A DNA stretch of 64,000 bases, from the NCBI GenBank assembly GCA_004009845.1, contig RMBW01000078.1, positions 82,665 to 146,664 on the forward strand, read 5' to 3'. The stretch is from Davidsoniella eucalypti (Eukaryota > Ascomycota > Sordariomycetes > Microascales > Ceratocystidaceae). How positions within the stretch are numbered: position 1 is the first letter of the stretch; every line of letters begins with the position of its first letter. Below the pieces are notes generated by a model, which worked only from the letters and a program-made list of their open reading frames with translations, was not told where the DNA came from and searched no databases. The translations under genes were made by a program, and so were the position numbers. Positions 45,468 through 56,413 of this stretch are shown here, piece after piece.

Positions 45468-47231
45468 CTACCTAGACTCCAACTCCGCCTCATTCATGTT
45501 GCGTATGAACAGGCTGTACCACTTGGCGCCATTCACCAGTGCCTTGACACTGGCATGCTCGTTGACTGTGTGGACTCCGCTGCGTAGCGGATCCTTGCCA
45601 GTGCCCTCGTAGTGGGGGTTCCAGCGGAAGATGTGATCCGTGACATCCCAGTAGTATCGTGTATCCGTGTTTCCTGTCATTAATCCCGGCGCTACAATGA
45701 TCTCTTCACCGTACAGCGCACGTGCCGTGCCTGAAAGTACCTTGTAGGGGGTCAAGACGTCCGTGTTAGTCGGGGTGACGGGCGCCGGCTCCAGCGAAGC
45801 AGGCCAGGCAATCAACTTGATCGAGCCCTCGACTTCTTCAGCCTCCGTGAAGGCATCCAGAGTCAGGTTGTGCTTTTTGGTGATAGCTGTCACGAGGCGC
45901 GTAAGCTTGTCCTTGACCACCTGCGTAGATTCACCGACGTTGACACGGTGGTTGACGGAGAGCACCACGCGCTCGGGTAGAGCGTTGATCTTGACACCGC
46001 CGCCGATAATGTCAGCTGCCACAGAGGTTGTGTACAGGAATTTAGTGCTAGGCTCCAGTCTGGCAGCCTCGAGCGCCAGCTTGTCTTTCTTAAGTGAGGG
46101 CGAATTGTGTTTTTGGCTAGCACGATCACCGAGCAGTTTTGACAGCGAGGGGGGGAAGTCGTTGGCGTTTTCATTGGAGCACTGTAGAAGAGACAGGTAT
46201 GGGTTCTCATCATACAAGTACGGCTCGTACTGGGCACGTTCGATGAAGGTAATCAACTCGGCCATGACGCCAATAGCGTTATGCTGAGGTGGTACAGATG
46301 AGTGACCGCCGGGAAGACGAACAATTACATCAACATCGATATAGCCCTTTTCGGCAACAGCAGGAACGGCAAACGAAGAGCCCCATACTTTTACGAAGCC
46401 TCCGCCCTCATCGACAATAGCAGCGATACCCTTAGGGCCATAGCGCTCTAGGATAAACGGCGCCAGATGGCCGCCGCCCTCGTAGCCCGAAATCTCCTCA
46501 TCGAAACCATATGATAGCACCAAAGTACGGTTGAGTTGGATGCCGAAGCTTAGCAATTCTTCAACTGCTGCTAGCTGAGCCGTCAGGGTGCTCTTGCAGT
46601 CAAGCGATCCACGGCCCCAGACAGACTCGCCATCAAAGTGGCCACTGAAGGGTGGGAAGGTCCACTGGCTCCAGGTAGTAGGATTGACGGGAACGACATC
46701 TTGATGGGCCATGAACACCAAGGGTTTCAAAGACGGGTCACTTCCCTCCCAAGTATACAGCAGACCGTGGGTGTTGACCTTCTCCAGGGTGAGCTTCTCG
46801 TGCACAAGAGGATATGTCTTCTCTAGATACGCAGCGACCTTTTCGAATATGTCCCAGCGCGGATCGACGCCAATATCGCCCATATCATCGAAGCTCTCGC
46901 TGGGAATTCGCACCATGCCCGAAAGCTGGTCGGTGATCTTGCTCTGGAAATCATTCGAGTCTAGAAAGGAATCTAGCTTGATCGATGCTTCATTCGCTGT
47001 CGGGAACATAGGATCAACCTGTGTACATTGCGCAGTAGAAGAGGAAATACGTTCGTCATGCGCTTCGTAGCCCAAAAAGCGGAAGTTGTGGATGGCGCTG
47101 ATGAGCGATAACAAGCCAGCCGTATAACAGGCCATGGAGATGAAGCTAGGGCGAGTACGGCGAGGCACACTCTGATTGTGATTGTTGGGCACAGGGAGCC
47201 CATCGGCCAGGGCGGCCTTCTCGGGGTCCAT
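45468..47231 (-). CDS. cps1: Carboxypeptidase S-like M20 metallopeptidase
   Basis: Intronless, 587 residues. A short cytosolic N-terminus, one membrane anchor at about residues 31-50 (FISMACYTAGLLSLISAI), then an M20 zinc peptidase domain, as in yeast Cps1, a type II vacuolar carboxypeptidase. Metal-binding and catalytic blocks are MAHQDVVPV, WGRGSLDCKS and GFDEEISGYEGGG. RLPGGHSSVPPQHNAIG begins the dimerisation domain. GLMTGNTDTRYYW and GVHTVNEHASV complete the metal site. It is expected to release C-terminal residues from peptides in the vacuole for nitrogen supply. The gene is convergent with the small membrane protein gene ending at 45251. Confidence 0.93.
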   Translation of the reverse strand: MDPEKAALADGLPVPNNHNQSVPRRTRPSFISMACYTAGLLSLISAIHNFRFLGYEAHDERISSSTAQCTQVDPMFPTANEASIKLDSFLDSNDFQSKITDQLSGMVRIPSESFDDMGDIGVDPRWDIFEKVAAYLEKTYPLVHEKLTLEKVNTHGLLYTWEGSDPSLKPLVFMAHQDVVPVNPTTWSQWTFPPFSGHFDGESVWGRGSLDCKSTLTAQLAAVEELLSFGIQLNRTLVLSYGFDEEISGYEGGGHLAPFILERYGPKGIAAIVDEGGGFVKVWGSSFAVPAVAEKGYIDVDVIVRLPGGHSSVPPQHNAIGVMAELITFIERAQYEPYLYDENPYLSLLQCSNENANDFPPSLSKLLGDRASQKHNSPSLKKDKLALEAARLEPSTKFLYTTSVAADIIGGGVKINALPERVVLSVNHRVNVGESTQVVKDKLTRLVTAITKKHNLTLDAFTEAEEVEGSIKLIAWPASLEPAPVTPTNTDVLTPYKVLSGTARALYGEEIIVAPGLMTGNTDTRYYWDVTDHIFRWNPHYEGTGKDPLRSGVHTVNEHASVKALVNGAKWYSLFIRNMNEAELESR

Positions 47232-48412
47232 GGTGCGAAGGACTTATGTGATAAGAGCAATAACGATATACGGTTGTAGACAATCGCGTGTCGAGAGTAC
47301 AGAGTGAAAGAGGAATGCTATGCAGAGGCAAGATGATGTGGGTTGTCTTGCTCTTTAATAGATATCACAGTGTGACATTAGCGCATTTAGGCGGTAAAAC
47401 ACGAGCTTGCGTGACATGTCGAAAGTCCTGGTCGAAGCGATGCGGTAGGCTATGAGTACTTCGAGTAGGATTATAGATAAGCAGGTCAAAGCATCTTGAC
47501 AGAGCTCTCTACAGCTAAAATGTAGCTGTCAGCTAGGCAAACAAGAAGTGTACGGTTTTCGTACACGCCCCTCACAGCGAAGACCTGGTAGGAAGTTTTC
47601 TCCTAGGCACATAGTTGTGTATATGCAATGACTGCTACTGTATGCCGATCCTCACAGACTTCTGTTATCATTAGCATCAAAAGCACTGCACATCACCTAT
47701 CATTCACGGATGGGTTATCAAAACTGGACCCCGCACCCTTGTTACATAACCAAGTAACCGCTCCGGGCCTTTATAACTAGAGCTTAAAGTTCACTGCGAA
47801 GAGCTTAATCGTAGACAGCCCGATAATTATTGCCAATTCAAGAAGACGAGTCGGACAATACCATTCGGCTTGAATCAGCCCTTTTAGGTATTTTTTAATT
47901 TTTAATTTTTCCAATTCATTAGTCTCATTGCCCCTAGGGTTATCGTTCATTTGGCTATATGAGAGAAGTCTTTCGTAAATCTAGCATGGTTAAAGAGCGT
48001 TTTATATCTCCGAGTAATCATGATGATCGCGTCTTGGTAGCACCTATACAAGTAAGCCAACTCGCAAACTGGCTACTAGGGTTGCATAACGCAACGAATC
48101 AAGGATCGACGGCCCGCCACCTGCCATATGCCATACGAAGTTTATGTATCCCCAGCATGAGATCAATCCCTGTATGCCACGATGGTAAACCATGGGGCTG
48201 AGGAAACACTACACCAGGTTCTTCACCATGTTTCACAGGCGACGAACTTCGAGGGCTTCGCTGCAAATCAATCTTCAGCTAGAAGAAAGAAAAAACGGCA
48301 AAATAGACTGTTCCTGTAGTGAGGCTGTCACGGGACTTCGAAAACAAAGCGGCCCGCCGTAGCCCAGCTATAACCGGCGGCTGAATCAAGCGCTGAGTGG
48401 GCTTTTGCCGCA

Positions 48413-48435
48413 AAGAGAGAGAGAGAGAGAGAGAG
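48413..48435 (+). repeat. (GA)n microsatellite
   Basis: About eleven tandem GA units upstream of the HPRT gene. It may affect promoter structure, but it is otherwise an ordinary simple repeat. Confidence 0.85.
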
Positions 48436-48625
48436 CCTTTTCACTTTACTGAGCCAGAGAAAAACAAATAGCCAGCTAGTGCACTAGTATAAATAGACCC
48501 TGTGTAAGTGAAGGGTTTGGTAAAACAAGGAACACAAGGCCTTGGAATTGGCATCGATTGATCTTCTAATCCGTCGACTATATATGTCGATTTGTTCAAC
48601 ATGAGGCGGAGGAACGCACGGCTTC

Positions 48626-48659
48626 GATTTGATTTGATTATATTTAACGTCTACCTAAA
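48626..48659 (+). repeat. 34-base inverted repeat, arm A
   Basis: Begins GATTTGATTTGATTATATTT and ends GTCTACCTAAA. It matches the reverse complement of 50742-50775 at 33 of 34 positions by hand comparison. The two arms bracket the HPRT gene and tRNA-Gly. Confidence 0.85.
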
Positions 48660-49135
48660 GAACGCACCGCTTTGTCTTTTCCAAATGACAAAAAAACTTT
48701 TCTCAGCTGCAACTTTTGACTCCAACGGCATTGGCAATTGCTTGGCCTTGATCCAAACGTAAACACTAAGGGATTGTTCTCAAGCTTCTGATTTGAGAAG
48801 GCGCCCGGGCTCCTGCCTCTCCAGTAGAAGCCTTTAACTCAAAAAGGTGGGGTTCTTCTAGTGGGATGGTAGTTATTTCCTTCGCTGCCGTAGCTTCCCT
48901 ACGTGAAAAAAAGGTATGCGCCTCAAAAGTTTTCTTCTGCAGCGTCTTTTTTGTTCTTTGCAAATATATCTTATTTTCTTACTGTCGTTCAATTCTTACC
49001 TCCTCTTCTCTCCACTCTGCTGATATATCGATTCCAGTCTTGCCACTCCATCGCCAATCTCGGGCTGTTCCGGTCTTCCTAGATCTTCTTGTTCTATACT
49101 ATATTATTTACCTACCATATATACAGTTGCCTGTC

Positions 49136-50016
49136 ATGGTTGAGAAGCTCTACGTCACTTACAATGATGTGAGTTCATTTATGCCCCTCTCCCAAAAAGC
49201 CAGCCTGATCATATATTTTCCGTCACTGCGATACGCATCTCTATAAATATATCTACGACAATCTACCAAACGTTTGCGCAAACAATACTACCTCAATTGC
49301 TAACAAAATGATTCTTTCTTCTCCCGCAATAGGTGCACAAGCTGTGCCAGGAGACGGCCCCCAAGATTCTCTCCGACTTCCAGCCCCAGCTGATGATCGC
49401 CATTGGCGGTGGTGGCTATGTCCCCGCGCGCATTCTTCGCTCGTTCCTCAAGCAGCCCGGCTCGCCCAATATCCCCATTCAGGCCATTGGTCTGTCGCTT
49501 TACGAGAGCCTCCCCGAGACTAGCGGTGGTAATGCTACTCCCGGTATCGTTGAGACTCCCGGTACTAAGGTTACGCGTACCCAGTGGCTCGATCTGAGCT
49601 CTCTCGGCGAGATGGAGGGTCTTGTTGGCAAGAAAATTCTCATTGTCGATGAGGTCGATGACACTCGCACCACCCTAGAGTACGCTGTCAAGGAGCTAGA
49701 GAAGGATGTTGAGATTGCCAGACAGCGCTTCGGTTCTACCGCACCCAAGACTCAGTTCGGCATTTTTGTTCTACACGTAAGACTCACCTGATTTTTAAAA
49801 CTTCTAGGCTGTAACTATCTGCTGACTGGAATTTCAACACAGAACAAGGACAAGACGAAGAAGGGCTTCCTGCCCCCAAGCATCACTGACTCCGACCGCT
49901 ACTTCGCTGCCCGCACCGTTGGCGACGAGTGGATCTGCTACCCTTGGGAGGCTGTCGACATTGACGAGCATGACCAAAATGCTGCCATTGCTTCCAACAA
50001 GACTGCCAACGCATGA
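49136..50016 (+). CDS. hpt1: Hypoxanthine/xanthine-guanine phosphoribosyltransferase, three exons
   Basis: Purine salvage enzyme converting hypoxanthine, guanine or xanthine plus PRPP to nucleotides. Exons 49136-49168 (only 11 codons, MVEKLYVTYND), 49333-49776 and 49843-50016 give 216 residues, close to yeast Hpt1. Direct family matches are VHKLCQETAPKI, MIAIGGGGYVPARILRSFLK, the WLDL segment after TKVTRTQ, and the PRPP-binding loop ILIVDEVDDTRTTLEYA at about residues 113-129. FGIFVLHNK crosses the second splice junction correctly. RYFAARTVGDEWICYPWEAV closes the fold. Introns are 164 and 66 bases, with donors GTGAGT and GTAAGA. The tiny first exon would be missed by simple open-frame scanning. 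Confidence 0.96.
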
Positions 50017-50580
50017 GCATCGACCAGGAGCAGGAGGAACTAGCAGCTAGAGAAACGATCCAACGATATCAACTTCGACAAGAGCCTTTGTTAGCACTCA
50101 AAGGTCGTTCCTGTACATATACCACGAGAATGGGACCACAAACAAATACTAGATGCAGCGAGGCTGCTTGACGCTCACAGAGTGTGCCGACCACTACTCG
50201 GTACTCACACAAGATGTACATGACATGTTTATTTTTAATACTACTATTGTTAAGTAATAGTAGAAAGATGTATAGACTTCAACATATCATATTTGTTCCA
50301 GATTAAACATATTTTCTCCACATACTGAACTCGCCTATATGGATATTGTAACACGTTCGTTAACAAGCGAATGGAAGGCTATCAAATAGACGTAACGTAG
50401 TTGAATTTTGGGTCCGAGGAATTTATTTATTACTCTTTTACGTCTACCTACTATTATTTTGCAGCAATACGACGGCTTGGGTTCGAGGAACAAGCCATCT
50501 AAAAAAAAAGTCAGACCAAGAGTACCACCACTCAGCAACTCATCAAAAAGAGATGAACACTATTTCCAAGGCTCTCATGA
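50017..50580. other. spacer between HPRT and tRNA-Gly
   Basis: The 3' region of the HPRT gene, then AT-rich DNA. A TTTTACGTCTACCTA word near 50438 resembles the core of the 34-base repeat. A run of A at 50501-50509 (T on the tRNA strand) lies 72 bases beyond the tRNA 3' end. No gene. Confidence 0.45.
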
Positions 50581-50664
50581 TGCGTAATCTGGGAATCGAA
50601 CCCAGGGCTAATCGAAATCATTACCAGATGGCAACGATTAATGTTACCACTACACCAATTACGC
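50581..50664 (-). tRNA. tRNA-Gly(GCC) with a 13-base intron
   Basis: Read on the minus strand, acceptor stem GCGTAAT pairs with ATTACGC, discriminator A. Box A includes TAGTGGTAAC. The T arm is CTGGGTTCGATTCCCAG. Anticodon stem AATCG pairs with CGATT, with anticodon GCC in TTGCCAT. About 13 extra bases (CTGGTAATGATTT) follow the anticodon at the canonical position 37/38. Removing them leaves a standard 71-base tRNA-Gly. Confidence 0.93.
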
Positions 50665-50741
50665 GCTTATTCCTGTTGATTTGGCTGAATTTGGACAATA
50701 TATTTCTATGTCAAAATTTGGCCGTTGAATGATCTTAGTGA

Positions 50742-50775
50742 TTTAGGTAGACGCTAAATATAATCAAATCAAATC
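50742..50775 (-). repeat. 34-base inverted repeat, arm B
   Basis: Reverse complement of 48626-48659 with one mismatch. A more diverged second version follows in tandem about 58 bases on: GTTGAATGATCTTAGTGATT near 50724 is echoed by GTTGAATAATTTCGGTGATG near 50782. It lies just upstream of tRNA-Gly, in the sense of the tRNA's transcription. Confidence 0.8.
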
Positions 50776-50904
50776 AATGTGGTTGAATAATTTCGGTGAT
50801 GTAAATAGACGTTAAACAGAATCAAAGAGTTATCAATAAGATCTAGAATAGCGTATCTCGTAATGACATTACTGTATTCAGGACTTGGTGTAACATCAAG
50901 CATT

Positions 50905-51723
50905 TCATGGAGAATTGTGTGACTTTTCCTGCCTTAACTTCTTTTCCATCATCATGAACTGGCGGATACCAACTGGTACATGTTCAAACATCTTATCTTC
51001 CTTAGTTGTGGCTTCCACGGCTTCTTTCCCACTCTCTTCTATCACATTGGCAGGACTATCCTTATCACCTGTCGATATCTGTGGTGATTGTGAAGCAGCT
51101 ACAGCGGCATCATGCTTCTGCTTCATACCCGATAGCTCGGTCTTGGCACTCTGGAGACTATCTTCGGATAGCTTGTTGGCTGCTTGCCATGCTTCCATTT
51201 CCTCCCGGTACATGTCCCAGACACAGTGGACACAGCCGCTCATGCAGCAATTATCTGGTTCTTCTGGCTTTTTAGGTATCAAGACACCATTGACTACTGA
51301 TCCTAAGTCTTTGAGTGCTGCGATGCGTTCTGGGCCGGTCAGTGGCGAGCCAAATACAAGGTTAGCACGCTGTTCCGGGCCAAGTTCCCGGTCGGTGGCC
51401 GGAAGTTCATTGGCGCCATCAGATGATACTGGTCCATCACCTGCAGAGACTAGCTTCCCTTCAAAAGTTTTAGATTCTTGAGATGACGAGTTCGTGGTTG
51501 TTGTCTTTGTTTCTGGGGGCGGGTCTATAACTGGTGGTTGTGGTGGTTGTAGTGGGTACGTAGAAGGAGTCTGCGATTTCATAAGCGTATCATAGTAGCT
51601 TCCACGCGGACGTTCTTGACGTGTGCTTGATGAGCATGTAAATGAACGGATAAAGACTCTATGAGAAGCCACGGCTTGTCGAGTTCGAAGCACAGCGGTC
51701 CGGCTAGTCCGAAACAATGACAT
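50905..51723 (-). CDS. Oxidoreductase-like (OXLD1 family) mitochondrial protein
   Basis: Intronless, 272 residues. The N-terminus MSLFRTSRTAVLRTRQAVAS is rich in Arg and Ser without acidic residues, a typical mitochondrial presequence. A Pro/Thr/Ser-rich linker follows. The family core at about residues 150-180, PEEPDNCCMSGCVHCVWDMY, carries the conserved CC-x3-C-x2-C cluster of the oxidoreductase-like domain. The C-terminus is acidic and Ser-rich, with VPVGIRQFMMMEKKLRQEK near the end. The molecular function of this family is poorly defined; the Cys cluster suggests metal binding or redox activity. It shares a divergent promoter with the CENP-O gene. Confidence 0.85.
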   Translation of the reverse strand: MSLFRTSRTAVLRTRQAVASHRVFIRSFTCSSSTRQERPRGSYYDTLMKSQTPSTYPLQPPQPPVIDPPPETKTTTTNSSSQESKTFEGKLVSAGDGPVSSDGANELPATDRELGPEQRANLVFGSPLTGPERIAALKDLGSVVNGVLIPKKPEEPDNCCMSGCVHCVWDMYREEMEAWQAANKLSEDSLQSAKTELSGMKQKHDAAVAASQSPQISTGDKDSPANVIEESGKEAVEATTKEDKMFEHVPVGIRQFMMMEKKLRQEKSHNSP

Positions 51724-52479
51724 TTAGATTGCAAAAATATTAGACGATATAACAAATATATGGCGATTGGTTTTATATAGGCAATGCCAATCATGAGTGT
51801 CAACGATTAGCGCAATGAAAGTGACTAAGAACAAGATAATTTTGCACCTGATGACCCAAGGTCAGGTTAACTATATAAAACCCCACAAAATCTGTGCTCG
51901 GTAGTGCACGTAGTCTGGAAAACAATCACATGCCAAACTCTATAGACATAATCTTGATGTGTCTGGTGTCATATTTTAGGTACTAAAGACCTCCTCTACC
52001 TTTTATTTCCGTTTTTTTAACCGAAAAAAAAGCTCAATGGCGAAATGTCGCTTTATGACGTTATGCTCATAATTTCAAGTCTTAGTGATTGCTGCTAAAA
52101 TTAGCAGGCGGTGAAGCCCACTTTTCAAGGTACCAAAACATAACAACAATACATGCTAAGACGCGCCGCGCCCATGTTTTGATGCCTGCCATACTACATA
52201 GCAACGAAAAGTAATTGATGAAACAACAAGCATTGCGACAAATTCATAGTTATCTCCTACATTTTATCATTTCAGCATCTTCTTCAATCTTCGTCATTGT
52301 TTTATTAGCGAATTGCTTACTGCCATTTTTAATTCTACCTTATTTCGCGTCATATATTACATCGTTAATTTAATCTACAGCTTAGCTATCTCAAGCATTA
52401 GCTCCATGGCAATAGACTCTCACATGGAATCGCCTTAAACGAAACAACATTTACTCTCTCTTCTACGGGCACCAAACAA
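51724..52479. other. divergent promoter region
   Basis: Between the OXLD1-like gene (leftward) and the CENP-O gene (rightward). AT-rich, including a poly-A/T stretch near 52010-52030. No gene seen. Confidence 0.5.
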
Positions 52480-54630
52480 ATGGATGATCAAGCTCCCAAA
52501 CGGCGCCGAACATCGCCCAGAACACTAGTCGAAGTCCGGCCAGAACCACAACCTGAATCATATAGCGATAATATAGAAAGTGCGCCCAACGGCGATAGCT
52601 CAACTACGCCCAAGAGCCCTAGCAAGCGCCCGGCTTCGTTCGCCTCGCCAACAAAAGCCAGTCTCGCTCGCTCTAATCCGGAGATACTTGCGCGGCATTC
52701 GCTAGCCGCAGCTCCTACCGAAGAAGTCAATTGGTCTCAGAATCCCCGGTTGGCGCAAAGCAACGATACGGAGTCTCAACCGCCAGCTACAGACCCCAAT
52801 GGCGACACGGTCGCCACCTCCAAACCAAGGCGCGGCTTGCTTCCAAATGCTACAGACTCTCTAACACGGCGGCTTTCAGAGCGACCGAAACGCTCGTCTG
52901 CGGGAAAGCCTGGCTCAGATGAGGTGGCAAACCCATTTCGTGGGCGCACACTACGTCGATCTGGCGCTGGTCTAGCAAACGTTGTCAATGCGGAACCTAA
53001 CGATGAACCAGAGCTCCCTCCAACTACTGTACAGCTCGGAATCGATGATCCTGTAGTCACGACCCCACCAACCGGCATACACAATAGCAGTTCTCCGTCA
53101 AACGACAATCGAAAGCAACTTAGACCGTCACTAGCCAGGTCTTCACCACTAAGTCAGGTACAGTCTGTCGAATCCGATGAAGAAGCTGAAAGCACAGAAT
53201 CAGAATCGCGATTAGAACCTACAATACAGGTCCTGCCCCCAAAAAGACCACCATCTCCATCACAACTAAAAAAGGCTGCTGCTAAGAAACAAGCGGCAAA
53301 GCTTGCAGCACCAACCACAACTCAAAAATGGAAGGCTCCTGGCAATAGAAGGCGAGATACTCAAGATATCATCGATCCGCGACGAGGGATAACGCCACGG
53401 GACCAATATTGGGAAAGGCGTGAGCTTATTGAAAAGCTGAAGAAGGAGGCTGCTATGCTTCGTCGAGACCTGGACTTTGCTAAGAGAGAGAATAAGCGAA
53501 TCCAACAAGAAACTAGCAAGCAGTCCACCGATTCCTTCAGTATTCCAGACAAAGACCAAATCTTAAACTTACTCAAAGCACATATAGTGCCACCAGAGGA
53601 GGAGAAGGACGTGTCTGTCTCACAGCGAATGCTCGATATTGCGTTAAATCCGATGTCGTGGCTGCCTTTTGGCAACATGATGACCTTGCCAAACGTTGCT
53701 TCCCCCACTTCGGCACCGGAACCTGAAATCAAATCTCACAAACCTTCGAAAATGTCGGCCGAAGAAGAGAAGCCATTCTTGCAGCTGTTCACACCATTGT
53801 CCTTTGAATCGAAAACCGTGCTTCTAGACCAAGAACCAGAATCTAGTACACTCTTAGTTAAACGTACCATCGACATCAGCTCCGCATCAAATCCAGGCAG
53901 CTTTGCCGCTAGAATGGAACTTATCATTGACTCGCAAAAACTTGTAATCAAGTCCCTTTCGTTTCCTCAAATTGATCTTCGTGCGGAAGCAGAGCTTGGG
54001 AGTTTCCTAACGGACCTCGTCTCCGCACCGCGCAATCGTGCGATGAAAAATAATGTATGCGTTGCATCATGGGCAATCTCAGAATGGTATCGTGTCGCTA
54101 CCCAACGAGCGCTCTTTTGGTGTGCGCTCTCACGTGATATCGAGGACGTTGAGAGTATTCGTGCCTTGGTTAAGAAAACAAGAACGGCGAATAAACGGAC
54201 ACGTAAAGATGGCTATGATGATAGTACTAGCTCAAGTGACTCTGATATGCCAGTCAGGGCCGAGTTGATCGCCAATATGGGCCGTTCAGCATTAGAGATT
54301 CCACTAGGGTTAGGACGTAGAGAAGATGAACTCAAGGCCCGAATTCAGTGGGATATCGGATTTGACTGGACCGGTGAGGCGGTCAGTTCGACCTCTCTAT
54401 TAATTGGACTCCCTGGAAAATGTAAGTATATTATCCTCCCTCTTTTTTTTCCTTCAAAAGCTCCTTGCAGGATATCAAGCTAACAATCCATATTCCTAGG
54501 GCACAAAGCAGATAGACATGGCACATTCACACAAATTTCAAAGCTCTTCAATGAGTTGGTGGTAGGAAGTAATGATGTACTATCTGCCTCAAGGGCGATG
54601 GTGTCACTTCTAGCCACACAAGCAGTATAA
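52480..54630 (+). CDS. Kinetochore subunit CENP-O (Mcm21/Mal2)-like, two exons
   Basis: Exons 52480-54421 and 54500-54630 (donor GTAAGT, acceptor CCTAG) give 690 residues. The second exon restores the family-typical end, reading LPGKWHKADRHGTFTQISKL. The long disordered N-terminus (about 1-300) is rich in Ser, Pro and basic residues, with RRLSERPKRSSAGKPG and VQLGIDDPVVTTPPTGIHN, motifs common to filamentous-fungal members. A coiled coil lies at about 309-345 (ERRELIEKLKKEAAMLRRDL). The C-terminal domain from about 430 contains LFTPLSFESKTVLL, MELIIDSQKLVIKSLSFP and AISEWYRVATQRALFW. CENP-O belongs to the COMA/CCAN inner kinetochore. Function is from family knowledge. Confidence 0.85.
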
Positions 54631-54928
54631 AAATAAGAATAAAACAAGTCATCAAGGCCAAATAGCCACCTTAGCTATCACAGTCCTAGTCCCAGTTGTT
54701 TACACTGATGTGTGTACTATGTGATCCATTTATCACGGTGTCTTGGTACTAAGCGAAGAGTCTACGACCTACTTCACAGAGCACCATGAATTAATGATAT
54801 AGAGCATATTTATAAGCTCTTCCTCTATCCATCATCAAGTATGTGAACTCGAGTAATTGTATGAAAGTTGATATATTTGTAGTTACAAATAAAAAAAATT
54901 AAGAAAGGGTATATATTTCGAGATTCGT

Positions 54929-55483
54929 TTAGTCGACATCAACGCCCATCACGCGCAGGTCCTTCTTCGCCAGGTCAATCTCGCTCATAAGCTCGGCATA
55001 CGCGTCGGGAACATCGTTGAAGGTGAAGACACCGCGGCCTAGGTAGAACAGCAACATGGCGCCGAACGAAACCAGGGCCCAGAAGGGAAGCTATACAAAA
55101 GTCATTAGGTTAGCAAGAATCCTCAAAAATATTGTATGTTTGTTTTGTAGTCTGCCTCCTGCTGATCCCGAGCGATAGTTCGGATGGAGGGGCAGTTAGT
55201 GGTAAATAGGAATTACCACTGCGACATGTCACAATATTTCGAAGGGTTCGGCGAAGGACGAGGTTCATGGAGGGTATTGAGAGATAGACATACAACAGGG
55301 ACAATCTGCTCCTGCACATTAGGAGGTAGAGGAACAAGGCCGAGGAAGAGCGCAATGTAGCCCTAAAAGCAGCAAGTAATGTTAGTTTTGGTGATCAGTC
55401 TCTCTACACCGGAGCTGATAGTTATCATGACGAACCAGTAGGGCAGTAATGCCAAAGGCAGAAACCTTCGCCGCACGAGTCAT
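54929..55483 (-). CDS. dpm3: Dolichol-phosphate mannosyltransferase subunit 3 (Dpm3), three exons
   Basis: A small gene hidden by its introns: exons 55483-55436, 55362-55294 and 55090-54929 give 92 residues. It starts MTRAAKVSAFGITALLGYIA, with two membrane segments (about 7-27 and 38-58). The second begins LPFWALVSFGAMLLFYLG. The cytosolic tail FTFNDVPDAYAELMSEIDLA then KKDLRVMGVDVD is the most conserved part of the family and binds the catalytic Dpm1. Dpm3 tethers mannosyl-phospho-dolichol synthase to the ER membrane, feeding N-glycosylation, O-mannosylation and GPI synthesis. All junctions are phase 0 with GT-AG ends; the 203-base second intron is long for so small a gene. Confidence 0.92.
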
Positions 55484-56413
55484 TGTGAAAAACTTAGTTA
55501 TATCAACGAAAAGAAAGAGAAAAAAAAAGGGTTGTGTTATTATGAGTCTTTCGTAGATATATCGTAGTAAGCTTCGTTTGATATTTTGCGGATTTCACAA
55601 TGAGGGAAAGCTGGCCTCGCTGAAGGTTTTCGTATGGTTCAAAATGCGACAACCCTTGTCTAAGGAAAAAGCTTTGGCAATTCAGTTGAAATATAGTTTT
55701 GAATAGCTAACTGAGCTTCTATAACTACAGTAGTCTCCCGGCCTAAAATGAACTAAACGTACCATACAAGGGACACACTTGCTTGAATAGGAGAACGCGC
55801 TTGTTGTGTAACAAAATCACAGGGGATCAGGGAGTGTTTAGTTTAGGCGAGTATCATCCGACATATAGGGTCTTGGTGATCCCACGCAAATAAGTATTAG
55901 GGTTTCTAACCCTATGTCTCTGCATCGTATATTGGGCACGTTTTATAATTGATTACAGACACTTATTAGTTGGTTTCTCTTTATTTTTTGGGGATATTTT
56001 TTTTTTGAAAACTAAAGTGTAAAGGTCTCCTAATTTTTATGAAGTTACCTAGGTAACTATACTGCTAAAGGTTTTGCCTTCGCTACACTAAAAAGTCTGA
56101 GATACATCAGGAAGGGCACTATTAGAGCTATATATACATATGTATCGTACATGTATGCTAGTGTCTTAGTAATGATAGCGATAACTCTGATAACTCTGAT
56201 TAGCATGGATTACACCTGCAAATGTAAGACATATTAAGCGTGTTTTGTTTGCCTTCATGAGAGACTATATTTTTGTATTTACTTAGTTCCTATACTGTAT
56301 CATGATTACCGAACAGTGTTCTTTTCTTTGATATCTAGCTTCATGAACTACTTTTTTCCTTCACCATTATCATATCATTATAACCTAGAATTGGCTAAAT
56401 AAAAACATCGAAT
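55484..56413. other. divergent promoter region
   Basis: Between the Dpm3 gene (leftward) and the DUF2306 gene (rightward). Contains a short tandem repeat of GATAACTCT near 56180-56200 and A/T runs. No gene seen. Confidence 0.5.

Larger units (their letters stand above)
47232..49135. other. spacer with (GA)n and one arm of an inverted repeat
   Basis: Promoters of the carboxypeptidase S gene (leftward) and the HPRT gene (rightward). Contains the (GA)n run at about 48413-48435 and the 34-base repeat arm at 48626-48659. Open frames at 47959-48201 and 48866-49246 have no family resemblance. Confidence 0.5.

Noticed and set aside
55110..55355. 81-codon minus-strand frame near Dpm3
   Set aside because: It reads through the second intron of the Dpm3 gene in another frame; the spliced Dpm3 model explains the region.
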